Shown here: in pieces, positions 33,822 to 43,900 of the stretch | Layout of the letters: the number at the start of each line of letters is the position of its first letter | Numbering within the stretch: the first letter of the stretch is position 1 | Assembly: GCA_018714895.1 (NCBI GenBank) | Contig: DVMQ01000018.1 | Location: 124,001 to 188,000, forward strand | Source: Coprovicinus avistercoris | Lineage (GTDB): Bacteria > Actinomycetota > Coriobacteriia > Coriobacteriales > Atopobiaceae | Length of the DNA: 64,000 nt | Direction: 5' to 3' | Position numbers and translations under genes: made by a program | The notes under the pieces: model-generated | What the model saw: only the letters and a program-made list of their open reading frames with translations | The model's database searches: none | What the model was told of the DNA's origin: nothing

Positions 33822-35828
33822 GTGCGACAGGCAGTTGTAGGACTTTTGGCGCATGTAGATGCGGGCAAAACTACGCTTGCTGAAGCAATGCTTGCAGCTT
33901 CAGGTGCTATTCGCGCTGCTGGTCGTGTCGATGACGGGGCTTCGCATCTCGATACCAACTCAATGGAGCGCGAACGCGGCATTACGATTTTCTCATCGCA
34001 GGCGTCGATAGACTGGAATGGTGTCCACCTTATGTTGGTGGACACCCCTGGTCACGTGGACTTTTCTGCAGAGGCAGAGCGCACGATAGCGTCGCTCGAT
34101 ATGGCTCTTGTCGTAATAGGTGCAAATGATGGCGTGCAGGGCCATACGGAAGTCCTTTGGGATCTTCTTGAGCGCCAAGGCGTTCCGACCCTTGTTTTTA
34201 TCAACAAGTGCGATTTGGAAAATCCCGGCCATGAAGCTCTGCTCACTGAGCTGAAGGATCGACTTTCGCCAAATTGTGTGGACATGTCGGTGGACAGAGC
34301 AATTGCACTTGAAGATATGGCTTCCACCGATGAGGCAGCTCTTGAGGAATATCTTGAAACGGGCACGCTCGCTTCTGCCACGATTTCGCAACTTTTTTCT
34401 CATAGGTCCTTCTTCCCGGTACTTTTTGGTGCAGCTTTGCGCAACGACGGGATTGCAGATCTTCTTGATATGGTGGCGGACGTAACCCCCGACCGGGTGT
34501 ATCCACATGAATTTGCAGCACTGGTATATCGCGTCAGCAGAAGCGATAAGGGTGAGCGACTCTCCTGGCTCAAGATTCTTGGCGGCACCCTACAGGCAAA
34601 GATGCAGCTTGAAGGAGTGGATGGTCGCGGTGAATCTTGGACTGAGAAGATCAATGAGGTGCGCCTGTATCAGGGTGCAAATTACACGACAGTACAAGAG
34701 GTAAAGGCTGGACAAATTTGTGCGGTAACAGGCCTTACCCATGTGATGCCTGGTACCAGCTTAGGAGCAGTTCCGCGTGTGATGCCTCCTCGGCTTGCAC
34801 CTGTTTTGTCCTATCAAGTGATTCCTGCTCCTAATACTGACATTTCTGCTCTTGTGCGCGCACTACGCGAGCTTGCTGATGAAGATCCTCTACTTGCTGT
34901 GAACTGGCAAGAACAATTACAAGAAGTGCATGTGCAGCTCATGGGTGAGGTTCAGCAGGATGTCGTGCGCGAACTATTGCACGACCGCTATGGCATGGAT
35001 GTGAGTTTTGGTGCGGGAGGTATTCTCTATAAAGAGACAGTAACAACACCCGTGGAAGGTGTTGGTCATTTTGAACCGCTTCGCCACTATGCTGAAGTGC
35101 GTCTTTTAGTAGAGCCCTTACCTTGCGGCTCCGGGGTAGAGTTTGGAACACGCTGTTCAACGGATGATTTGGATCTTAATTGGCAGCGGCTCATCCTTAC
35201 CAATGCGATGGAGCGAGACCATCTTGGAGTACTTGTGGGAGCTCCACTGACTGATGTGCGTATCACGCTTCTGGCGGGTCGTGCCCATGTAAAACATACC
35301 GAGGGTGGAGATTTTCGACAGGCGACGTATCGTGCTGTGCGACAAGCCCTTATGAATGCTCGAGAGCAAGGAGCATGTATGTTGTTGGAGCCCTGGTACC
35401 AGTTCTGTTTGGTGGTACCTGCAGATCGTTTGGGCCGTGCTCTTGCCGATCTCCAGCGTATGGCTGCTGAGTTCTCCGCTCCTACTGCCGATGAGACAGC
35501 ACGAATTACTGGCGTAGTTCCAGCGTCTGAGGTGGGGGAATATGCCTTGGAGGTTGCGCGTTACACTGCTGGCCGGGGTAGATTATCCCTCGAGTTTGCG
35601 GGTTATCGTACATGCCATAATGCCGAGGATGTAATGGCGGAAATTGCTTATAACCCTGAGGCGGATCTTCTTAACACACCCGACTCTGTCTTTTGTAGCC
35701 ACGGTGCGGGTCATACCGTAAAATGGCGCGATGTTCCAGAGCATGCTCACACACAGGTCAATAAGGCACAGATTCGTCCATATGTGCCTGCTGATGCAGC
35801 GTTCTTTTCGAATACAGCAAAACGGTAG
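33822..35828 (+). CDS. EF-G-like GTPase of the TetM/TetO type
   Basis: A translation GTPase of 668 aa with EF-G/TetM domain order. G1 is AHVDAGKTT (10-18), G2 RGIT, G3 DTPGHVDF, G4 NKCD. It is shorter than EF-G and its start (MRQAVVGLLAHVDAGKTTLAE) matches ribosomal protection proteins. The C-terminus (DSVFCSHGAGHTVKWRDVPEHAH) is of the kind seen in chromosomal TetM-like proteins of Clostridia and Coriobacteria, which are not necessarily resistance genes. The GTG at 33822 follows AGAGGAG. An earlier in-frame ATG (33789) is possible. No mobile element flanks it. Confidence 0.85.
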   Translation: MRQAVVGLLAHVDAGKTTLAEAMLAASGAIRAAGRVDDGASHLDTNSMERERGITIFSSQASIDWNGVHLMLVDTPGHVDFSAEAERTIASLDMALVVIGANDGVQGHTEVLWDLLERQGVPTLVFINKCDLENPGHEALLTELKDRLSPNCVDMSVDRAIALEDMASTDEAALEEYLETGTLASATISQLFSHRSFFPVLFGAALRNDGIADLLDMVADVTPDRVYPHEFAALVYRVSRSDKGERLSWLKILGGTLQAKMQLEGVDGRGESWTEKINEVRLYQGANYTTVQEVKAGQICAVTGLTHVMPGTSLGAVPRVMPPRLAPVLSYQVIPAPNTDISALVRALRELADEDPLLAVNWQEQLQEVHVQLMGEVQQDVVRELLHDRYGMDVSFGAGGILYKETVTTPVEGVGHFEPLRHYAEVRLLVEPLPCGSGVEFGTRCSTDDLDLNWQRLILTNAMERDHLGVLVGAPLTDVRITLLAGRAHVKHTEGGDFRQATYRAVRQALMNAREQGACMLLEPWYQFCLVVPADRLGRALADLQRMAAEFSAPTADETARITGVVPASEVGEYALEVARYTAGRGRLSLEFAGYRTCHNAEDVMAEIAYNPEADLLNTPDSVFCSHGAGHTVKWRDVPEHAHTQVNKAQIRPYVPADAAFFSNTAKR

Positions 35829-35842
35829 ATCTCTCATGTAAA

Positions 35843-35854
35843 AACAGTACTGTT
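35843..35854. promoter_or_regulatory. 12-base palindrome upstream of the response regulator gene
   Basis: AACAGTACTGTT is a perfect palindrome, 54 bases before the response regulator start and 15 bases after the preceding stop. It could be an operator, or a short terminator without a T run. Confidence 0.35.
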
Positions 35855-35907
35855 ATGCGGTAGGCTCATTGCGTTGATAGAAACTTCAAACGCGAGAGGA
35901 ATGTTGC

Positions 35908-36738
35908 ATGCAGAACACTGGCACTCAACAAGATATACGTGTGCTTGTGGTTGAAGATGATGCTTCTTTAAGTGATGTGGTATGCACATTTCTTGGAAAG
36001 CATCAGATGGTATGCACGCCAGCCTTCTCAGGTTCTGAGGCACTTCTCCTGCTGGATCGTGCGGAAAACAAGACTGATAGAGCTACCGGAAATACCGTTT
36101 CACAGAGGCGTTTTGACGTTGTGATTTGTGACCTTATGCTCCCAGGCGTTTCGGGAGAAGAGGTTGTGGCAGCAGTGCGAGAATCATTGGGAAATATACC
36201 AGTGCTGGTTACTTCAGCACGTAGTGAGGTGGATAGGCGCATTGCTCTTTTGCGCTGTGGAGCCGATGACTATTTGGTAAAACCTTTTGATTTGGAAGAG
36301 TTGCTGGCACGAATTGAAGTTCAGTTACGTCTGCGTGCCGAGTCCCCGTTAAATAGCTCTGATAAAACAGCAGCAAGTCCACAACATGAAAGCTCAGAAC
36401 AGGTGCTTTGCATCGGTTCTTGGAAGCTTTCCCCAGCAACCCGTGAGTTTATTGTTAATGGAAGAAGCCTTCGTCTCACGAGAACTGAGTTTGATATGTT
36501 GGCGGCAATGATGCGACAGCCAACCCGTGTCTTTACAAAACGCGACCTCTATCTCGCAGCTTGTCATGATACAGAAATTGCTGATATAGCTGCATCGGGG
36601 GTAACGCTTGCCGATGAGAAGACCGTGAGCACGCATATTGCAAATTTACGCGCAAAGCTCAAAGACTCTGGTACCGACAACATGATTCAAACCGTATGGG
36701 GAATAGGCTTTAAGCTGAATAGTGCAAGTCAGTCATAG
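35908..36738 (+). CDS. OmpR/PhoB-type response regulator
   Basis: 276 aa. The receiver has EDD near residue 16-18, the phosphoacceptor D75 in VVICDLMLPGVSG and Lys in LVKPFDLEEL. The usual distance to the phosphoacceptor is ~52-55, so an insertion of ~20 residues (AENKTDRATGNTVSQRR) sits before it. The C-terminal winged helix (LTRTEFDMLAAMMRQPTRVF...VSTHIANLRAKL) is complete. It precedes an ABC ATPase, a permease and a histidine kinase on the same strand and probably forms a drug- or bacteriocin-responsive cassette with them. Confidence 0.9.
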   Translation: MQNTGTQQDIRVLVVEDDASLSDVVCTFLGKHQMVCTPAFSGSEALLLLDRAENKTDRATGNTVSQRRFDVVICDLMLPGVSGEEVVAAVRESLGNIPVLVTSARSEVDRRIALLRCGADDYLVKPFDLEELLARIEVQLRLRAESPLNSSDKTAASPQHESSEQVLCIGSWKLSPATREFIVNGRSLRLTRTEFDMLAAMMRQPTRVFTKRDLYLAACHDTEIADIAASGVTLADEKTVSTHIANLRAKLKDSGTDNMIQTVWGIGFKLNSASQS

Positions 36739-36792
36739 GTGGGGCTGCGTCTCACTCTCAAATCTTGCAACTTTCTTATAACCTGCCTGGAA

Positions 36793-36831
36793 GTTTCTAA
36801 AAGTGTGCTCCGTATTGTGCTTCTTAGAAAC
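36793..36831 (+). promoter_or_regulatory. Leader hairpin and direct repeats before the ABC ATPase gene
   Basis: GTTTCTAA (36793-36800) and TTAGAAAC (36824-36831) are perfect complements. Between them TGTGCT occurs twice (36804 and 36816, 12 bases apart), a spacing near that of OmpR-type binding sites. Candidate site for the preceding regulator. Confidence 0.35.
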
Positions 36832-36855
36832 AAAGCAGAGTACGGAAGGAGCGTC

Positions 36856-37830
36856 ATGTATGCACTAGAAACGGCAGATCTTGAGCGCAGCTTTCGAGGT
36901 CACCGTGTAATTGATGGGCTTAATTTGCATGTTGGTAAAGGTGAAATATACGGGTTTATTGGGCGGAATGGAGCTGGTAAATCAACAACCATGCGCATGA
37001 TTGCTGGTTTGCTTGCACCACAGGCTGGACAGATCCGCATCTTTGGACAAGCACTCACGCCTTGCGAAGCCAATCCGGCGCTTGGAACCCTTATTGAGAA
37101 TCCTGGCCTCTATCCCAACCTCTCTGCGTTCGACAACTTGATGACAAAAGCACTTGTTCTGGGAGTTGTTAACGCGTCCAAACGTTGTCGCGAACTCTTA
37201 AATCTTGTTGGACTGGATGGGAGTAAAAAACGCGTCAAGGGCTTTTCAATGGGTATGCGCCAAAGGCTTGGTGTTGCCATGGCATTGCTTGGAAACCCTG
37301 AAATCCTCATTCTGGATGAGCCATTAAATGGCCTAGATCCCGAGGGTGCACGTGAAATACGGCAACTTCTTTCGCGTCTCAATAGAGATCGTGGCATAAC
37401 CGTGTTGGTGAGCTCGCATGTATTGGACCAACTTGAGCGCATGTGTACCTGTTACGGTGTTATTTATGGCGGGCGTATGGTACGAGAACTCACGGCTCAA
37501 GAGGTTGAACAAGAATGTGCCAGCTATCTTGCGCTGTCCTGTTTAGAACCCGAACGTGCCTTTGCAATTCTTACTGAGCGTTTTCCGCAATTTACCGCTT
37601 CAGTTTTACCTGACAACTCTTTACATATTACAGGCGATATTGAAGCAAGCGATGTTGGATGTGTGCTTGCAGAAGAGGGAATTGTCATACAAGAGCTTCA
37701 CCGCACCGAAGGTGATATTGAGGACTTCTTTGTTCAACTTATGGGCGGCGATGATTCTAAGCAAGCAGCTCATGTAAGCACTTCAGGGCATATTCCAAAT
37801 CATTTTGTTAAAGGTGGCGATGCACGATGA
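36856..37830 (+). CDS. ABC transporter ATP-binding protein, BcrA/lantibiotic-immunity type
   Basis: 324 aa. Walker A GRNGAGKST, Q-loop segment ENPGLYPNLSAFDNL, signature FSMGMRQRLGVAMAL, Walker B ILILDEPLNGLDPEGA and H-loop SSH. The C-terminal ~110 residues form the BcrA-type regulatory extension. The ATG at 36856 follows GGAAGGA. Upstream frame to 36739 is not family-like. Paired with a six-helix permease overlapping by four bases, and flanked by a response regulator and histidine kinase, it resembles bacitracin or lantibiotic self-protection transporters. Actual inducer unknown. Confidence 0.9.
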   Translation: MYALETADLERSFRGHRVIDGLNLHVGKGEIYGFIGRNGAGKSTTMRMIAGLLAPQAGQIRIFGQALTPCEANPALGTLIENPGLYPNLSAFDNLMTKALVLGVVNASKRCRELLNLVGLDGSKKRVKGFSMGMRQRLGVAMALLGNPEILILDEPLNGLDPEGAREIRQLLSRLNRDRGITVLVSSHVLDQLERMCTCYGVIYGGRMVRELTAQEVEQECASYLALSCLEPERAFAILTERFPQFTASVLPDNSLHITGDIEASDVGCVLAEEGIVIQELHRTEGDIEDFFVQLMGGDDSKQAAHVSTSGHIPNHFVKGGDAR

Positions 37831-38636
37831 TGATGAATTTTGTTCACTCTGATCTGTATCGTTTGCGCAAGTCAGGAACACTGTGGGGCATGATGCTCTT
37901 CTGCTTCGCTTTTCTCCTTATGCGCTATCTGTTTGAGTGGATTACTGTTAAAGGGATGTTTGGATTAAGTCCTGCGGAATCATCAGTAATAGCTCGATCG
38001 TTTCTTGATTATCTCGCGATAGGTTCTACAAGTGGTTTGCTCTTAGTTCCAACAACATGGTTTGCCGTTTGGCTTATTGCAAGCGACTATAAAGCTCATT
38101 CGTTTAAGAGTTTGTTTGCCACTCCACATGCTCGTCGCGACTACATTCTTTCTAAGCTAGCTCTCTCTGTCTTTTTGTCCGCAGTAGTTATCATCTTTAT
38201 GCTTGTATGCAGCGCTTTTATGCCGATTGTTTTTGGACTTCAATTTGAGTTAGTCCCTCGTGTGCAACAAATCATAGGTTGGGGAGTGCTCGCTCTACTG
38301 GTTAATAGTATGTACAGCGCTATCTGCATCTTCTTCGCGATTTTAGTTGCGAATGAGACCATGGCATGGGTGTGCAATATGTTGCTCGTACTCGGTCTTG
38401 CTGGTGCTGCTGTAATGGCAGGCCTCAATCTCATCCCGTTGGTATTACCGGGAAGCACAGAGATTGTTCATGCGATATCAGGATGCTTGCCTGTAGCGCA
38501 ATGCGCTTATATGGACCGGGGTTTGGATGTATTTATACAAAGCTTCGATCTGCAACATTTCATTCTTGTTTGTCTTGCTTGGATTATTGTGAGCGGTATT
38601 GCCTCAATGGTGATATTTAGGCGCAGGGCATTATAA
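37827..38636 (+). CDS. ABC-2 permease, BcrB-like
   Basis: 269 aa with about six transmembrane segments. N-terminal MMNFVHSDLYRLRKSGTLWG is typical of the ABC2_membrane_4/BcrB group. A hydrophilic stretch between helices 2 and 3 carries DYKAHSFKSLFATPHARRDY, the ATPase contact region. It overlaps the ATPase gene by four bases and the kinase gene starts 20 bases later. It probably pumps a peptide antibiotic out of the membrane. Confidence 0.88.
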   Translation: MMMNFVHSDLYRLRKSGTLWGMMLFCFAFLLMRYLFEWITVKGMFGLSPAESSVIARSFLDYLAIGSTSGLLLVPTTWFAVWLIASDYKAHSFKSLFATPHARRDYILSKLALSVFLSAVVIIFMLVCSAFMPIVFGLQFELVPRVQQIIGWGVLALLVNSMYSAICIFFAILVANETMAWVCNMLLVLGLAGAAVMAGLNLIPLVLPGSTEIVHAISGCLPVAQCAYMDRGLDVFIQSFDLQHFILVCLAWIIVSGIASMVIFRRRAL

Positions 38637-38655
38637 GAGAGAGTGGGAGGTGGAC

Positions 38656-39579
38656 ATGTCTTTAGAAACAGCACTGCTAATTGTGCTTTGCGGCGTAGGT
38701 GGCGTGCTTGCTATGGTGCTGGTCGACGTGGTACGGCGCGAACGTGAGATCTCTCGGATTGCGCGCGAGCTGCTTAACCATGACATAGCAAGTAATGCTC
38801 GTATTCTTTTACATGTCCACACTCCAGCGTTAGAAGCATTGGCACAAGCAATAAATGCACTGCTGGAAGCCGAGCAGGAGCGTGCGATAGCTCATAGACG
38901 TTCTCGTGAAGCTTTTCAAGAAGATCTCGCGGCACTTTCGCATGATATTCGCACCCCTCTAGCAGGAGCACAAGGATATTTGCAGCTTGCTCGTATGACA
39001 GATAATGCTCAAGAGCACAACAATGATATTGTCCGCGCTGAGGAGCGACTGAGTTCTATGAGAACCCTGGTAGATGGGTTGTTTGAGTATGCGCAAGCCA
39101 CTGACCCCTCGTTTAGCCCTGAGTGTGTTCCGGTGGCACTTATGCCTGTTTTATCGGAAGTACTCGCGGGCATGTATCCGAGATTTATTGCTCGTGAATG
39201 GGAGCCTCACATCAGTATTGACGATGAAACAGTGGCGGTGTTGGCGGATGAACGTGCACTTACTCGTGTACTTGAGAACCTCATGACAAATGCTTTGCGC
39301 TATGGCATATCTGCTCCACACATTGTTTCTCAAACAAAAGAAGACAGAGTCGCCCTGTGCGTTTCCAATGATGTGCCTGATGCAAATGCACTTGATACCA
39401 ACAAACTGTTTGACCGTTTTTATCGTGCTGAAACTGCTCGATCTGGTGAAGGGTCTGGATTGGGCCTTGCTATTGTTGCTCATTTTGTTGATGCGATGGG
39501 TGGCGAGGTGCAAGCTTGGCTTGACCAATCCACCCTTACCATCGAAATTATTCTTGTCAAAGCTTGTGATATGGCATAA
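38656..39579 (+). CDS. Sensor histidine kinase with minimal membrane anchor
   Basis: 307 aa. One hydrophobic segment at ~4-24 (ALLIVLCGVGGVLAMVLVDVV), no extracellular sensor, then a coiled region, HisKA box (LAALSHDIRTPLAG), N box LMTNALRYG and G box GEGSGLGLAIVAH. Kinases without a sensing domain next to BceAB/BcrAB transporters are generally driven by the transporter itself. The ATG at 38656 follows GGGAGG. It probably pairs with the response regulator at 35908, although the two genes are separated by the transporter genes. Confidence 0.9.
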   Translation: MSLETALLIVLCGVGGVLAMVLVDVVRREREISRIARELLNHDIASNARILLHVHTPALEALAQAINALLEAEQERAIAHRRSREAFQEDLAALSHDIRTPLAGAQGYLQLARMTDNAQEHNNDIVRAEERLSSMRTLVDGLFEYAQATDPSFSPECVPVALMPVLSEVLAGMYPRFIAREWEPHISIDDETVAVLADERALTRVLENLMTNALRYGISAPHIVSQTKEDRVALCVSNDVPDANALDTNKLFDRFYRAETARSGEGSGLGLAIVAHFVDAMGGEVQAWLDQSTLTIEIILVKACDMA

Positions 39580-39682
39580 ATACTTGTCACAAAATTCATG
39601 AACATCTTCATTCTGTTGGTGTGACATCTCTTTACAATGATCTTTTGCATATTCGGATACATTCGAAGTGAGAAGATCGTCT

Positions 39683-40438
39683 ATGTCCAATCAAGACTCC
39701 GTGCAAGAGACAAAAAAGGGTGTGCTGCGGCGTGCATTTGTGTGCGCGTTTCCCTATACCTTGCCGATTTGTGCAGGCTTTCTCTTTTTAGGTATTTCCT
39801 ACGGCTTTCTGATGGGAATACGCGGTTTCCCATTTTTCTATCCCATGCTTATGGCGCTGTTCATTTTTGCTGGATCAATGGAGTTTGTAACCGTCAATTT
39901 GTTGCTTGCTCCCTTTAATCCACTTGCAGCGTTTTTGTTGGCGCTCATTGTGAATGCGCGCCATTTGTTTTACGGCATAGTTATGCTTGATCGCTTTAGA
40001 GGTCTGGGGCTTAAACGCCTTTATCTCATTTTTGGCATGTGTGACGAAAGCTTTGCAATAAATAGCACGGTTGAACCTCCCGAGGATGTTGATCGCGGGT
40101 GGTTTATGTTCTTTGTAACGCTGCTTAATCAGTTGTGGTGGGTAAGCGGTGCTACCCTGGGCGGCATATTGGGCAACATTGTTACCTTTGATACGACGGG
40201 TTTGGACTTTGTCTTAACTGCCCTCTTTATCGTGCTCTTTTTGGAGCAGTGGCTTGCTACGCATGATCATGTTCCTGCAGTTGTTGGCGTGGCTCTGGCA
40301 CTCATCTGTCTTGTTCTTTTTGGCCCTGACAACTTTATGATTCCTGCAATGCTTGTCATGGTTGTTGCGTTCTTTATTATGTGGCGCTTTGAAGTGCCTC
40401 TTTCGTTTCGTAAGCAGAAAAGGGGTGCTCGCTCATGA
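39683..40438 (+). CDS. azlC: AzlC family branched-chain amino acid exporter subunit
   Basis: 251 aa with about seven hydrophobic segments. The N-terminal half (FVCAFPYTLPICAGFLFLG, FAGSMEFVTVNLL, NARHLFYGIVML) matches AzlC, the large subunit of a two-component exporter for branched-chain amino acids and analogues. The ATG at 39683 gives the family start. The last four bases overlap the start of the AzlD gene. No Lrp-like regulator is adjacent. Confidence 0.92.
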   Translation: MSNQDSVQETKKGVLRRAFVCAFPYTLPICAGFLFLGISYGFLMGIRGFPFFYPMLMALFIFAGSMEFVTVNLLLAPFNPLAAFLLALIVNARHLFYGIVMLDRFRGLGLKRLYLIFGMCDESFAINSTVEPPEDVDRGWFMFFVTLLNQLWWVSGATLGGILGNIVTFDTTGLDFVLTALFIVLFLEQWLATHDHVPAVVGVALALICLVLFGPDNFMIPAMLVMVVAFFIMWRFEVPLSFRKQKRGARS

Positions 40439-40764
40439 CCGGAATTGAACAGGCTATAACCATTGCAGCAGTTGTTGCCGGGACAATGGTGACACGCTTT
40501 CTCCCCTTTATAGCGTTTCCTGATAAAAAAACACCGCCTGCATTTGTAACGTATCTCGGTAAGGTTTTACCTGGTGCTGCCATGGCATTGCTGGTTATCT
40601 ATGCCCTTCGAAATGTAGATATTCTCTCAGGTTTTCATGGCTTGCCGGAAGCCATTGCGATGCTTGCGGTTGTTGGTGTGCATGTGAAATGGCGCAATAT
40701 GCTCATCTCTATTGCTGTGGGCACCTTTCTTTATATGGCGCTTATTCGATTCGTCTTCGTATAA
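40435..40764 (+). CDS. azlD: AzlD family branched-chain amino acid exporter subunit
   Basis: 109 aa with three to four hydrophobic segments (MVTRFLPFIAFP, LPGAAMALLVIYAL), the standard small partner of AzlC. It overlaps the AzlC gene by four bases (ATGA), so the two are surely co-translated. The gene is followed by ~200 bases without a gene before the giant activase gene. Confidence 0.9.
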   Translation: MTGIEQAITIAAVVAGTMVTRFLPFIAFPDKKTPPAFVTYLGKVLPGAAMALLVIYALRNVDILSGFHGLPEAIAMLAVVGVHVKWRNMLISIAVGTFLYMALIRFVFV

Positions 40765-40967
40765 AGAAAGGTGGTTTGCGAGGTAACTCAGGGAGACATG
40801 CTGAATAGTAACCAATAGATCAGCTGTAAGTTGTTTCGAGCTTTGCAAGTTCTCGTAAGTTTTTTATACAGACTGTCTAAAATCATCTTGAAATAGCTAG
40901 ACTAACCAGGGTGATATATAAGGCATCACGCGTATTTGATGCTCTGTGTGAAGCGGGAGACAACTAC

Positions 40968-43900
40968 ATGAAGATGGGTATCGACAGCAAAATTCAGGTG
41001 AATGCACAGGATGGCGTGGAAGAATCTGTGTGTTCGCAAGCTGCGCCCCGTGAGTTGTATGTGGGTATTGATGTTGGTTCTACAACCGTAAAACTGGTTG
41101 CGCTGGACGTTCAGTCTCAAGAGTGCGTGCCACTCATTTCTCGGTATGTACGACATGGTGCTCGTCAGGCAGAGACAGCGGCAAAACTTCTGGAAGAACT
41201 TGCTCAAACCTTCCCTCAAAGCACTATTTATGCAGCACTTACGGGCTCTGGAGCTACGGGGCTTGCAGAAGCATTGCAGCTTCCCTTTGTTCAGGAAGTT
41301 GTTGCGAACTCCATAGCAGTACGCCGCCTTTTTCCACAGGCAAAAACTGCCATCGAGTTGGGCGGACAGGACGCAAAGATTGTTTTCTTTGAGCGTGATC
41401 CGCGAACCGGTGAGCTTACTGTTTCAAATATGCGCATGAATGGATCGTGTGCAGGAGGTACCGGCGCATTTTTGGATGAAATTGCCTCTCTGCTTGAGGT
41501 GGCGCCTGAAGATTTTGATGGTCTTGCAGCCGCTGGCACGGCTGTGCATGACATTTCAGGACGCTGCGGCGTATACGCTAAAACCGATATTCAGCCCCTC
41601 ATAAACCAGGGTGTTTCTAAAGAAGATATTGCGCTTTCTTCGCTACATGCTGTGGCAAAGCAGACGATAGGTGGTCTTGCTCAGGGCTTAGACATCGAAG
41701 CGCCTGTGGTGTTTGAGGGTGGTCCCCTTACGTTTGATCCCACGCTGGTGCGCGTGTTTGCAGAGCGTTTGGGGTTGTCTGCCAATGAGACTATTGTGCC
41801 TGAGCGAGCAGAAACCATGATGGCGCTTGGTGCTGCATTATCGGTAGAAGAGCTCTTCTCCGACAGAGACTGTTCGATGGATGCGGCGCGTGCTGCTGAG
41901 ATTTTGCGTGCTTACGAGAAGCGCCCTCATGAAGAGGAAAAGCCGGCACCACCGTTTTTCTCATCAGAGGAAGAGCGCGCCGAATTTGCACAACGCCATA
42001 CGGTGCCCCAAGATCCCGAGTCAGCGCCTTGTGTGGATGGGGTTCTTCGTGTGTGGTTGGGCATAGATTCAGGAAGCACAACCACGAAATTTGCCCTGCT
42101 CGATGAACATGGCGTGCTTGTCGATTCGTTTTATGCCTCCAATGAGGGGGCACCTCTGGATGTAGCGGTAGCTGCTCTCCGCGAAATGTACAATCGCCAT
42201 GAGGCAGCCGGTGAGAAACTTGAGGTACTTGGCGTAGGCACGACGGGCTACGGTGAGAACATGTTCGCAAGCGCCCTTGGTGCCGATTACCATGCCGTGG
42301 AAACCGTGTCGCATGCGCGTGCGGTGCGCGATGTAGTGCCCGACGCCACATTTGTTTTGGATATTGGTGGTCAGGATATGAAGGCCATGTGGCTTGACCA
42401 TGGCGTTATTACCGATGTAGTGGTCAACGAGGCATGTTCATCTGGCTGCGGATCATTTCTCGAGACGTTTGCTCGAACACTGGGGATTCCTGTTACGAGC
42501 ATAGCCGAGGCGGCATTTCGCTCGGATGCACCGGCTCGCCTGGGAAGCCGCTGCACTGTTTTTATGACTAGCAGCATTGTGACAGAGCAGCGCAACGGCA
42601 AGTCGCCTGACGACATCATGGCAGGTCTTTGCCGCTCCATCATAGAAAACGTCTTTACAAAGGTAGTGCGCATTCCCAGCATGGATGTGCTCGGTGACAA
42701 AATCGTGGTGCAGGGTGGCACCTTCCTCAATGACGCTGTTTTGCGCGCTTTTGAACAACGCGTTGGTCATAACGTTACCCGCGCCCCTCATGCTGGGCTG
42801 ATGGGAGCTATCGGCGTTGCCCAGTTAACCCGCGAGCATGCTTTGGCATCCGTTGCTGCGGGAGAGCCTTTGCCTGCAAGTTCCTTTATCGGCTTTGACG
42901 CACTCGATACCTTCTCATATCAAACAGAAAACAACTTGCGCTGTCCTTTCTGTTCCAACCATTGCAATCGTACCCGTGTGACATTCTCCAATGGCGCTTC
43001 ATGGGTAACAGGCAATCGTTGCCCACGCGGTGAAGTTGTTGGCGATCCAAAAGACAATGCTGTTCGCGAACGTGTGGCTGCTGTGCGTAAGCGTGTAGCT
43101 GCTGTTCCAAATTTGTTTGAAGAGCGTGAGAAGCTCCTCTTCAAGAGGTATCCGGTAAAGCCAGTTCGTGATTTGGGCGATGCTGCCCCTACTATTGGTC
43201 TGCCTCGAGTGCTGGCTGCATGGGAATGGGCGCCATTTTGGACAACGCTTGTGCGTGCCGCAGGATATCGCGTAAGGCTCTCACGAAAGAGCACGCGTGC
43301 AATGTATGAACGTGGCTTACCAGCAGTTACTTCGGATACTGTTTGTTTTCCGGCCAAGCTCGTCCATGGCCATCTAAGGGATTTGGCCGACTCTGGTGTC
43401 GATCGCATCCTTATGCCTTCAATTACAACGGTCCCATCCGACAATGCTGCCAAAACAAGCCAGTCTATGTGTGCTGTTGTAAAGGGCTATCCGCTGGTTG
43501 TTGCCAACTCCGATGACCCTTCTCAGCGCTGGGGCATTCCATTTGATGCACCACTGTTCCACTGGTATTCCGATGAAGATCGAGAAGAGCAGCTCGTACA
43601 ATTCTTACGTTCATGGGCGCAGCTTGATACGGCGCAGGCGCGTGATGCCATACATCAGGCGCAGGCTGCGCAGGATTCTTTTGAGCAGACAATGCAACGT
43701 CGCGGCTGCGAAGTGCTCAACTCGATTGAAGGGTCGGGCTGGGCTGTTGTGCTGGCGGCACGCCCTTATCAGACTGATGAATTGGTAAACCATGGGTTGC
43801 CTGCGCTGTTTGCACAAGCAGGAATTCCTGTGCTCACTGCCGATGCGGTGCCTGGCGTACACGAGGTTGATCTTTCGCGCAGTCGTATTGACGTGGTTAA

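Noticed and set aside
33822..35828. Calling the EF-G paralogue a tetracycline resistance gene
   Set aside because: The sequence diverges from TetM/TetO at the C-terminal end and no resistance context or mobile element is present.
35843..35854. AACAGTACTGTT as a transcription terminator
   Set aside because: The palindrome is short with no loop and no T run; listed as a regulatory site candidate only.
40926..41219. Minus-strand frame upstream of the giant activase gene
   Set aside because: Opposes the coding start region and has no ribosome binding site.
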